64,000 bases of DNA from Sipunculus nudus (lineage: Eukaryota > Annelida > Sipuncula > Golfingiida > Sipunculidae). Each line of letters starts with the position of its first letter. The stretch's first letter is position 1. The position numbers and the translations under genes were made by a program. The DNA is taken from positions 23,149,839-23,213,838 of the forward strand of contig CM049316.1 of NCBI GenBank assembly GCA_026874595.1, written 5' to 3'. The notes beneath the pieces were generated by a model. That model made no database searches. It was not told where the DNA came from and saw only the letters and a program-made list of their open reading frames with translations. Below, piece by piece: positions 11,701 through 22,100 of the stretch.

Positions 11701-14700
11701 ATGTATGATAAGTTTCATGAAAATCTATAGGAAATTTGGTAAGTCATCAGGGTGCCTCCAAAGTGCTGTGACCTCTGTCCTCATCAAATCCGCATGGGTT
11801 TTGCTGGAAATTGAACTTAGGTGAGACTTTTTTAATTATTAATATATCTGATGAGTTTGAACAAAATCCTTCATATTCTTCATAAGTTACTGCGGTGACA
11901 CCACAAAATAGCCTTGTGACCTTACTAAATATACGACTTATTTTGCGTGGATGTTGCGCATAATCTGGGAGAGATAATCTGTTGGTTAGTAGTTATGGTG
12001 AGTAATGTGAAAATCCATTAAAGCCCCAGTAAGATATGGCAGCGACACTAAAAGTTACTGATTGATGGATGGTGGGTATACATACCATAATACTCCTGTC
12101 ATATGAAGGGCGTATAAAAATACATACATGTGAGAATAAATATACTGCAAAACTTTGAAATCACAACCACCAATTGGACCTTGGTAAAATGGTAGCATTT
12201 TATAAATGGTTTTCTAAGCCAGGTCTTATATTTATAAAGAACGAAAAAAAGAACAAGTGGTCACTATTTTGAAGTAATCGCTTCAAAATTACTAGGCGGT
12301 CACTAGGCGAGGTTTAATTGTAGTTGGTCAAACCTGTGTTACTTTCAATTACCTGTAAGCATCATTATTTAATGTTATCATTTCAACAACAATTTTGGTA
12401 TACTCACCCCAGGGACCAGCTGCACGGAGACCAGCCAGAGGATTAAAATGCATTAACACTGAAGCAATAACCCTGGCCCACGCGGGGATGGGAGTCCTGT
12501 TGGCTTTCTCTGAAGGTCGTTCAGGGAACCCCCACGGATCAGCGAGAATTAAATGTCCAACACGACCTGGGTATCTTAACGTATAGGCAGCAGCAAGGTA
12601 ACCTCCGAGACTGTGGCCTAACAAAACAAACTTTTCTAAACCTACAGCTTTCCTCCATTCTTCAATTGATTCTACAAATTCCATCTCGGCGATGATTGGA
12701 TCTTTGCTGAAGTCTGGCCTGGAACTCTGTCCAAAACCCAGCATGTCAAATGCATACACTGGCCTTTTTTTGCCCACACTCTCCAGGTTCAATGTCCAGA
12801 GACCCACACCTGAGCCGAGACCATGCACCATGACGATTGGAGTATTCTTGGATTCCTTGTTCATCACAATTGTCCTTATTCTCTTTGAACCATTGGAGAT
12901 GCTCACAAAACTGGCCTCTAGTTTATCCCACAAACCTTAAAATGTATAAAGGTTTAAAATCTATAAAACTGGAATCTAGTTTATTAAACAAACCTGAAAA
13001 TGTATATATGGTAATAATCTACAAAACTGGCCTCTAGTTTATCCCACAAACCTAAAACTGTAATTTTTAAATGTATAAATATTAATATTCTACAAAACTG
13101 ACCTCTAGTTTTAATCCATAAACCTGAACATAAATACATATGTTAATAATATACAAAAGTGTCCTCTAATTTATACCACAAACCTGAAAATGTGTAAAAC
13201 GAAATAATCTACAAAATTGGCCTCTAATTTATCCCACAAACCTGAAAAAATGTATAAAAGAAATAAATAATTAATCCATATTCAGCTCAAGCATACATGA
13301 AGTATGTAACAGAATACAAATATAGCAGTACATGCTCAGTCAAATTAATGTGTAGAGAGATGTCCTCCAAATGAAAAAAAAAACTCATCCCTGGACATCT
13401 CTTCCACTGACATACAGTGAGATGTAAAAATTGAAACTTTTAAATGAATGACTACAAGTTCAATATGATAAAATCAAAAAGTTTATGCCAGTAAAAACAC
13501 TGTAAATGACTGAGAGTGAGAGAATGGTAAACAAGTAAAACAGAAAACACTGAAACCTTACAGGAAAGCATTTTCCTCTCCGCTTGTGCAAGAGCCATGG
13601 TTGAAGTAGGTTTCCACTTTAACCAGCTGCCAAAATTAATCCAGCCATGTCTGGAAAAAATGTACATCATATATTATGATAAATCTACCCTTCCAAACAA
13701 TCTGATAAGTGCTAAAATTTATCAGAGAATGTATTACTACACTTTATGTAATTTCACTAAGTACTTACAAGAAAGTTGAATAACCACATTCTTAAGTGGA
13801 CAGTGATGTGTTTTTTTAGGCTACTTACCCGATACTCAGAAGTTATTTTAATTTAGCAAGATATTGGAGCCCTCACAAAACAGTGTAAAACTGACAAATA
13901 CAAGAATTTATCACAGTGAATTTGTCGCAAAACACAGAATATTTATAAGGGGCCCTGGCCGCATCACTCAGTAATAAATTTGACTCATGGAAGGTTTCAA
14001 GCATAGAGGCTCCAATACATCATCATTATAGTCATGTTTGAAAGTTCACATGAACATCTACTAAACACAGTGGGTCTTATGACTACATCACCCTAATAAA
14101 TCCTAATTAGTCTTATCAAGCATGGCCCTCCTCTCTGATACCCACCCTTAGTAGAGGGCTACTGAAGGCTCTATTACATCATTCCAGGTAGCAGGATACT
14201 CATCAGGAAACCCAAAGGGTCCTGATAATGACATTACCTGGACCTGTGAAACCATGTACAATACAAACATGGTCTCCTGCTCAGAAACCTATACAGGCTC
14301 TTAGAAGACTGCATGATTCCATCAACAGGGAATTATGCATTACTAAATACCTAAAACCTACCACATACCCTGACCCAGTAAAGCCTAATGAATGCATCAT
14401 CCCCACCATTGTGGTAGTATTTAAAAATGCATTAGTCACAAATTTAAACAAAATAACCTGTTTTAAGCAGAGCAGTTTTAACCAGTTTATAACCTATGGT
14501 TAAAACACATCCTGCCTAAAACTTGCTAACCCTGTTGGAAACTGAAAGTACCACACACGTGGAAGTATCAATGCATCCTAAAATATTTGCTGTTTAATAT
14601 TAAGTTTCCATATCCAGTTATATTCAGATCCGAGTTCAGGTTTGAATATGAAATGAACTAGAATTGAAGGGGAAATTGTATGAACTGAAATAAGTTTTAA

Positions 14701-15997
14701 TTTTGAAAAAATCTTACTTGACCTTAGATAAGGATTTAGTAGACTTATTTACAAATATTTCACCAGGAAAATCTTTAAATTGTAAGAATTAAGTACATGA
14801 ACAATTTTCTATTTATATGAAATACTAATACAGTATAACCTCAAAATTATGACCACAAGCAAGACCTCTTTAAAGTGGTCAAATTTTCTAGATGGTTGTT
14901 AAGAAATCAAGGTTTTATTGCAATATCATAAATATATGTGAATTTCATTCAGAGATTAGAAATAATTAGCAGTGAACATTCAAACACCATTACCTGCGAG
15001 CAACTTCTTGTGACTGACCCTCCAGATTTGTTCTTGCCACTTCTGTCATTGTGTGTGAATTCTGATTATAAACTCAGTAAAAAAAAAAAAAAACTAAAAA
15101 AATACACTACTAGCCTGTCCTGGGAGAACTTCTTTAATTTCACAATAAATGCAACAATTTATTATCAATTCATAAATTCTCCTTTTTTTAAGGTTTATGC
15201 CAAATTCCACTTCTGAGTCTTCTAATCACCAGGTGAAGCCGATATGTAATTAAAAGGCACAAGGCACATCTTGTTGGGACAGGTATTGCTAATTAAACTT
15301 CACCCACTGACACACATGTAGAACAAAGTTTACAAGTACGTAGATCCAGTTGCTTTGTGCTCACTGCTCAAACCTGTATTTCTTCAGTACTTATCAATAC
15401 ATGTATGTATGTATAACATCAAGACCTGCTTATATGCATCTCTCTATTTTCGTTCACTCGGCACCTGTTGAATCAGTTCTATAATAAAAATCATAGTGAC
15501 TTGGCAGAATTGAGAAAAGAGGCAGATCTATTTCACTGTGTCACAGGCCTGGTCTGTTTTGGATCCGGGTGACTCACCCACTTGAGATCCTACCTGACGC
15601 AAGCTTTCCAGAACTTTGTGGAAGTTAACATTAAATTTCGCGCAAAGTAGTATCTAGTTGTAACTATATTAATTTGTCACGCCTAAAGAGTCCATCGATT
15701 TTTCACATGATGTGTCAGGCACTGTGACTGTGTTTGTTTACCCCTTTGATTGTTGAATCCAGGCAAGGGTGTTTCCTGACCTCGTCGGGGTCATCCTTCT
15801 GAGGTCTCTGTGCGATAGTTCGAAGGGCTGAAACTGGGACACCGAACTATCCTAATTTTTCCACTTCCCTTATCATTATGATCTATAGCTACACACGTCA
15901 TCATCATGATCTTTTCAGTTTAAAAACACATGAGACGGATGGATTTTAGAAATACTCACGCAGGAACCACTGGCCCCGAGGACTCGCCATCTGCCAT
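8765..15997 (-). CDS. ABHD4: ABHD4/ABHD5-type alpha/beta hydrolase, six coding exons, 372 aa
   Basis: Coding exons on minus are 15997-15960, 13650-13562, 12935-12408, 11230-11119, 9959-9773 and 8929-8765. All junctions keep frame. ABHD4 is a (lyso)-N-acylphosphatidylethanolamine lipase; ABHD5/CGI-58 is a lipid-droplet co-activator of the triglyceride lipase ATGL. Visible features are a Trp-rich N-terminal segment W16/W22/W25 followed by KPTS (lipid-droplet anchor in ABHD5), the oxyanion-type HGLGSG at 80-85, nucleophile motif GHSLGG with S151, a likely triad Asp at D299, and the H-x4-D motif H325 to D330. Length is close to the 342-349 aa of the human proteins, with a longer Ser/Thr/Glu-rich tail. 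The start ATG has A at -3 and G at +4. S151 argues for an active hydrolase as in ABHD4, yet R295 and G324 match ABHD5. It may be the single invertebrate ABHD4/5 gene, so the symbol is provisional. Intron 5 has a GC donor. Confidence 0.93.
8930..9772 (-). other. ABHD intron 5, GC-AG type
   Basis: The donor reads CAG|GCGAGT (exon end 9773, GC at 9772-9771) and the acceptor TTTTGTAG ends at 8930. Joining gives Asp-Ile-Gln then Val-Val-Lys-Gly-Ala-Gly-His, matching the family through the catalytic histidine. No nearby GT gives this frame. A 12-nt-stem hairpin, CATTGCTTACC with GGTAAGCAATG, lies at about 9254-9294. Confidence 0.8.
9960..11118 (-). other. ABHD intron 4 with two dispersed repeats
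   Basis: About 10080-10220 resembles 33490-33720 (shared TTGTTATG then TTCTGTGT and a trailing ACATTGTTATG-type block). About 10300-10480 shares the CAAACTGTTTTAGA...AAATATTG...CAGATACCAT block with 27560-27720 and 54895-55010. No coding content. Confidence 0.5.
11575..12110 (+). repeat. AACAAGAGCACC-type dispersed repeat, copy 1 (ABHD intron 3)
   Basis: About 530 bp, starting GTAAACAAGAGCACC and ending near ACTCCTGTCATATGA. It aligns along its length, with gaps, to the reverse complement of 21796-22236. Shared blocks include GTGCATAATA, GAAAATCCAT and AAAGCCCCAGTAAG. A partial third copy lies at about 34205-34560. It contains GTGACCTCTG-type half-sites. The family is unclassified; similar abundant elements occur in marine invertebrates, which is recollection rather than a search. 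Confidence 0.65.
12902..13260 (-). repeat. 60-bp minisatellite derived from the ABHD exon 3 acceptor
   Basis: Six units, at about 12902, 12965, 13019, 13090, 13151 and 13211, repeat the block that reads on the minus strand AGGTTTGTGGGATAAACTAG followed by AGGCCAGTTTTGT. The first unit is the true start of exon 3; the others lie in intron 2. Several intronic units keep an AG immediately before GTTTGTGG, and the most upstream has a better pyrimidine tract (ATTTTTTCAG) than the real acceptor (ACATTTTAAG). Confidence 0.85.
13651..15959 (-). other. ABHD intron 1
   Basis: AT-rich with no recognisable exon. A possible lone end of a CAGT-type TIR element (ACAGTATAACCTC) lies at about 14829. A poly-A stretch lies at about 15080. 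Confidence 0.4.
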
Positions 15998-16345
15998 GTT
16001 GTTACGAAAGGGAATGGCCTGATGGCTGATGACGTCACGGAAGGGATTCCAAAAGGGGATTCCCTCGTACGCACGTTGTTCAACAAGTGACTGCACTGAT
16101 AACCTGAACAGACCTTTTTGAATACTGTATTTAAAAGGTAACACCCAGGCCTGTAACTATTTTATGTGGTAAATCAGAAGCGTTCAGTTGATTAATACTG
16201 ATTCGTTATGAACTTTAATTATTCTTTAATCTCATTCTAGGCTCAGCGTACTTCTAAGGATAACCCTGTGGCTGTGCCAATACTACATTACATACCTGGA
16301 TTATCAGCCCAGTATAAGTATACCTGAGGAAGTCATTTGTGGTTT
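15998..16345. promoter_or_regulatory. ABHD 5' flank and probable promoter
   Basis: Immediately upstream of the minus-strand start codon. TGACGTCA at 16029-16036 is a perfect palindromic CRE (CREB/ATF site), about 30 bp upstream of the ATG, so it is in the 5' UTR or core promoter. No TATA box at the expected spacing was seen. Confidence 0.45.
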
Positions 16346-16873
16346 GGAACACCTAGAGCCAGTTGTGGCTCTGTTGTAAACACAGAGCCATCTGAGGTCC
16401 CAGCCTTCATATATCTAGCAGATGGGAGTAGGCTACACCTGATGTTGGGTGCCTATCCCTGTGCCCCATGCCATTGTTTCAATTGAGCAGGAGTGTACAT
16501 AGATGTGTTCATCATCTCTGGTGCATGGTGTGAGTGTCCTGTAACTGGACCACTGGATGCACACTACCACTGGCTACAGGCAGGGTTGTTACTAAGGGAA
16601 CACACTGGATTGTTTCAGCTGGCCAGGCGCATGTATCACATTTCAGCTTGGTTTGCCAGTAAGTTGGCAGTGATGATGTAACAGGTGCAGTGCACATGGC
16701 TAGCCTGAAACAATCACCAGCCCATCACCCCAGGCTAAATGTCCTTAAAATAGGTACAAGAAAAAAATTTGTGGTCACCTGCATGCCCTCCTGTCCTCTA
16801 GATAAATGAAGGCAGGGACCTGTGGCTCTGTGTTTACAACGAGAGCCACAACTGGGTCTAAGGGAACACCTAG
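16346..16873. mobile_element. Foldback MITE family F, copy 2, upstream of the ABHD gene
   Basis: Inverted termini of about 75 bp are visible: left AGTTGTGGCTCTG then GTAAACACAGAGCCA, and the same on the reverse strand at the right. Both ends carry the direct repeat GGAACACCTAG (16346-16356 and 16863-16873), a likely target-site duplication. Internal blocks GTTGGGTGCCT, GTTTCA and CATCATC match copy 1 at 8354-8758. Duplications of 11-15 bp with long terminal inverted repeats would fit a Mutator-like or foldback element better than Tc1/mariner. Confidence 0.75.
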
Positions 16874-19188
16874 CCCTAGCACCCGTCCTCTCTAGTACTA
16901 TACACTACGCTGTGTGAGAGCCCTAGAAGATGATTTGAGGAAACTTGAGACATTCCACATGACAATAAAATTCTTATATTTTGTCTGAAAATGTCGTATT
17001 CGTTAAGAAATGAAGATATTCTTATCAAATACGTATATAACATACCACTAAGACAGTGTTTGTCCACTTTTAATGTTGATTAGAAGAATATGTATTATCC
17101 CTATAAACGGTGAAACACGGGGAACAATGTCTGCTCTGGGTTTTCCCCCAGCCACAGCTGGCCGGCAGCCGCCTGTGTAACCAGTGGTTACGGGCCGTGT
17201 TGGCTCAGTGAGCAAAGGTCACGCAGTTCATTGTTTCAGATTCTGAGACAGTTTCAAGCGTAAGGGTTGCAAAGTTTTAAAAGTGAGTCTTGTTTACATA
17301 CTAAAACATAATATTTAGCTGAATTTCTTGGTCATTCGAATAAAGTACTATATCTCCCTTAGATTACTTAAAGTTTCATTGTCATAAACGCACTACTGGT
17401 ATTTGATTTTACACATTTTTTTTCCGACAAGGGTTTGAAGTTCACCAGGGTCCTGGATACCGCCGCATTTAATGCAGTTAGGGAACACCCTGCAATACCA
17501 ACACCCCTCTGCAGGTTATATGCATGGATGAACAGTATTATTTCAACATACTTTTAATTTAGCAACAGTACTATGGTAAATCAGTTTATTTGAGACCTTT
17601 GAGCCTATAGGCCTTCTATCTGCTTTATGAATAATTAAGCAGCTCAAGATTTATGCAATTTAAACTGACTTGCATGTTTAACTTTCTATGTGTTAATTAT
17701 GTGTTTATGTTTATTTGTGAAAAAATAAATGAAACATGTGCACTGTATGGCTTGAAAAAAAATCAGGAAAATTATTCTTTATAATATATACTGCACTGTG
17801 CCACAGCATTATTAGTGCCTGCTGAATAGAGGGGGGGGGGGGGGAGAGACATTTCATCAGGAAAATCATTGTTTAAAAGTCAAGTTGGGCGAGTTTTTTT
17901 TAATGGGACACAGTCAAGGGGATATCCTGACTGCAGACTTTTTACAAAAACCTTTCATTTTATAATTTTGCATCCAATTTCGTAAAATAATTTGTGATTA
18001 AAAAAAATGTTGTAAAATATTTTCCTTCTTATTTTTAAACTTTTTGTTTCATTTTTTTCTGAATAATTATCAGGATGTCGTAAAATATAAACTACATTTA
18101 ATGATAAAATCTTTCATTGACCTTTAATACTTTGTTGCAATTGTGTTATATGGTAAAATGTAAGAAATATTATTAAGAAGCTTTTCAGAAATTAATTTAG
18201 ATTTACTAATATGTACACAGTTTAATACTGGGTTTGATAATACTGTCAGGCAGAGACCAGAGAAGGCGATTAGTCTACAAGTGTAGACTATCAGTACTCT
18301 AATATATCAGACTCGGAGTCAGAGTTCCCTCAAACTATCAGTGGTCCATCTGCAAACAGTGGACATGGTATTGAGACCAAACTAACGTGCAATAAAGCAA
18401 GGAGTGTGAACATATGACCTGTTATGAGAAAATAAACAGCAAATCACCAAAATGTGCATTGTTTTGGTGCATACTTCATAAACCTGAATTTTTGTATGGT
18501 TTTGAAGTCAAAACCATTATTGAGATGGAAACCAGTTTGCTTTGAGACCAAGACTGAGACCACAAATTCCTAGCCCAAGACCATGCAAGACTGGGATCCA
18601 TGAAAGTTAGTCTTGAGATGGTCTTGAGACTTACATCACTGGTAAGGACTGTAAGGGACATTTGACTCTATTTAAGTCTGCATTCTGCAAGAATGCAAGA
18701 AATTTGAGGACAAATATTTGCCTACTGCAATATTGCCAGTTCACAAATCTTATGAAAAACCTTATTTAAGCTTGATAGCAGACATATAGAAATAGCAGGG
18801 AATGAATATTATACAATCTTTTTTTTAGACTGAACTTTACATAATATTTTGGGTACCAAGTAAATTTATGTTCTGCGACTGGATAAAAGCCTGAGGTCCC
18901 AAGGTAGAAATTTGTATGGTTTATTGCATATGATACATTGGTACTGAACCAAATTGAAAACAAAATATTATGTAAATACATTTATCAAAATGCAGTAGCT
19001 TGGGCTGTTTGGTTATATTTTGCTATGTATTATGTAAGGGTTAGGCAGAAGATTTGTAAACTTATTTGCATATTGCCATGTGGTATGGTAAATAGATTGG
19101 GTCTCCTGAATTGCCTGGTGGTATAACGCCTTAATCAGTGCAAGTTTATTAGCAGAATTGATAATTGTAGAATGCTTATTTCTTTCAG
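16874..19188. other. Intergenic region between the divergent ABHD and RMP24 genes
   Basis: About 17130-17282 is locally GC-richer and ends at a GTGAGT (17283-17288). It is a candidate non-coding first exon and promoter for RMP24, since that gene's first coding exon begins with a 3' splice site 3 nt before its ATG. At 18270-18287 lies the perfect hairpin AGTCTAC-aagt-GTAGACT. About 18500-18650 has repeated GAGAC/AAGAC words typical of a dispersed repeat. No coding exon was seen. Confidence 0.4.
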
Positions 19189-19191
19189 ATA

Positions 19192-22100
19192 ATGACAAAT
19201 ACAGGCAGCAAAGAAGATGCTTTGATCCTAGCACTAGAGAAACATGTAAACGCAGCCCAGATGTACCAGGACACAAGCCCAGCTGTTGCTCTAATTGCTT
19301 TGTGAGTACTAATTAAACAATTTGCTGTATATTTTGGAATTTATATTAAAAAAAACATTTTTTTAAAACTGACTTTAAGAATTAGTATAAGTTACCATAC
19401 TATCCACCTAGTGAAGAAAATGTGTATTACTGCAACCCAAGAATGAACCCAAATTTAGTTTGAACTTTGCAGAAATATGTAATTATATAGATGATATTAT
19501 GAAAATCATATAATAAGAAATAGATATAGAAATTTTAGTCCAATTCTGACATACCTAGTACTTGCTACTAGTTTTAAACAAACCACAGCAATATAATGTC
19601 CTCAATGATATGTGAAAACTTAAAAACAAATTTAAATCACATTAAGTAATATAAACTTGATATAATACTTTATATTGTATAATTGATACTAAATATTAAA
19701 ATATTATTGAATATCAAAATACATAATACTGTAACACTTAAAACTTATACTAATTGATTATGAAATAGATAATATTATTGTACTTGATATAATAATAAAT
19801 AATAGTGTAAAACATACTCTTATGCAGCAGTTATGCTTAATACAATAATAATTATACAGGGTGTCAAGTGAGAGGAAGATTTGCTGACACTTTTGTTGTG
19901 CATTGTCTGTTTACTGATTGAAAATGTTGTTAAATAGAATATTAGAAGTATCCAACATCACATAGAGGATGATATTGTGTACTTTACAGACATAATGCAA
20001 AGCAAAAACGCTCTGAGCTCAGACTTGGTGAAGGAGGGAACATGCACGTACAGTGTCAGTACTGTGGAATGATGTTCAAGCCAGAAAACCATCATGTGAC
20101 CCTCAAACCCAGAATGAGGCTGTCAAAAAAGATCAAGAAACTCTTACGGTGGCAGCAGGCAGGGAGGCCTATCACAAAGCAGTACCACAGCAAGCTGCTT
20201 ACCATGTATTTAAACAGCGGAAACAGAATGGTAAGCAAAATCCCCTGTGAAAGCAGACTCAGAGGTAATAACAGGACTGTTTTACATTTAAGACATGTTT
20301 ATTAATAACAGTTTTATTTCTATTTTGATTTTCAGCATAAATTTACCAATTTTGAGCTCCAGCCACTCAGACATTTCTGTCAGGAAAATGAAATAACAGA
20401 ATTTCTGTAAAATTTCCTTTTCTTATTTGTACCTTTGCATGTAAAGCAAAGTTATTTTCATGTTGTCCACTGATCATATGAAATATTATATAAAAATAAA
20501 AAATAAAAAGTTTTGAATAAATTTCCCACCCATATTGATTCCCTAAAATGAAAATGCCTGAGAAACCTACCGTCTTTTGGCTTAATTAGTATCTCTCTAC
20601 TGTATTCTCTCTAATTAAATATAAGTTCCTCTCATTGGTGTTTATCTCTAATATGGGTTCATCTCTACCATAAACTGTCTTATAGTGGGGTTTTCTTTAC
20701 TGTAACCTCTATTATATGGGCTCCTTTCTACAAGAAGCTCTCTTATAATGGTTCTGTCTTCCTTAATGAATAAAGGTACTGGTATTTGTAATTTTGTCCC
20801 TGAAATGGGGAGCGTCTCATGGAGAGTGTCTGCCCGAAATGTGGAGCATCAGCCGGTCTTCCTGTTCATCTGGTCATCTGTCATGCTCTCCATCCATCCA
20901 TCAAAGATATGATGTTATATTATTAATGCAATAATTTGAAATGAATTTGAAGACAGTCACCAGTACTGATAGACCTCATGAAGGACTAGGTCAGGTTCAA
21001 ATATTGAAGACATTGACACATTTTCCTAGGTCACAGGTCACAAGGTCAAACTTGCAGCATTGACAAACCTCATGGAAGGGCTACTTCCACCAGGCAGAAG
21101 ACATACCAGATCTGTACCACAGATCAGCATTTTCCATGTTTAAATAGCACTACATAGCTTTTTTTAATATCTTTCACTAAATGCCAGAATCATTTTTGAA
21201 CAGGTGACTTTAACATGTTTTCCTTATTTTACAGACTGTGTGAACTCAGGGAAGCCATATTACTCACCATATTGTATGAACTGTGTGACCTATATCATCA
21301 ACAATGATTTCAGGTGTATCATTACAATTTCAGCATTATCATTGTAAGACATGTAAGAAAGTGAGCATCAGGTACTGTGAGAGTCGAGATGAATCAGACA
21401 GACGTAGGGAGGCACAGAAACAGAAACAGCAGCCTCCTGAAGAAAGTCTAGTGCAGCCAGGTATAGCATTCTGTAGTTCCCCTGCATTGTTGTCCTGAAA
21501 TCATACTTTATGGACCATGAATTTGGGTATGGTCATAAAAAAATGTTACCACGCTCTAAACTTTGCTGATAGTACATGTCTCCTTGCCAACACACTCTCA
21601 CTGCAGATTCTTGCCTTGATGCTGACCTTGGGGTATTTTGTGTCACATCCCTGCACCCTTACAAACTCTCAAGAGATTTTTTTTCACAATAGTTCATGGC
21701 ACCTGCCAATCTGCATATACACTAAAACCTGAATGTCACAGATCATATGTTGATATTATAAGTACCTGGTATACTGCTAGTAATTAATTTTTATAGGTCA
21801 ATCATATGACAGGAGTATTCTCGTAAACTCACCTTTAGTCTGTCTGACATTTAGTTTAACTGTGATAACTTACTGGGGCTTTGATGGATTTTCACGAAAC
21901 TAACAATAACTACTTATCAACTTACCCTGAGTTTGATTATGGGCAACATCAAAGCATTTTTAATAAGGTCACAGGTCACTACTTAGTGGTGTAGCCACAA
22001 TTAGAATATGAAGGATTTGTTAAAAAATCTCATCAGAAATGTTAATCAATAAAATAACCACACTTTGGAAGCACATTGGTGACTAACCAAAAATCCTATG

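Noticed and set aside
12395-12940. Plus-strand open frames opposite ABHD exon 3
   Set aside because: They are shadows of the conserved hydrolase exon on the minus strand.
21235-21313. Possible extra RMP24 exon encoding a Cys-rich peptide between ACAG and AG|GTGTAT
   Set aside because: In the phase set by exon 2 it reads ACT GTG TGA, an immediate stop. Joining exon 2 directly to 21334 keeps frame and restores the conserved CKTC pair.
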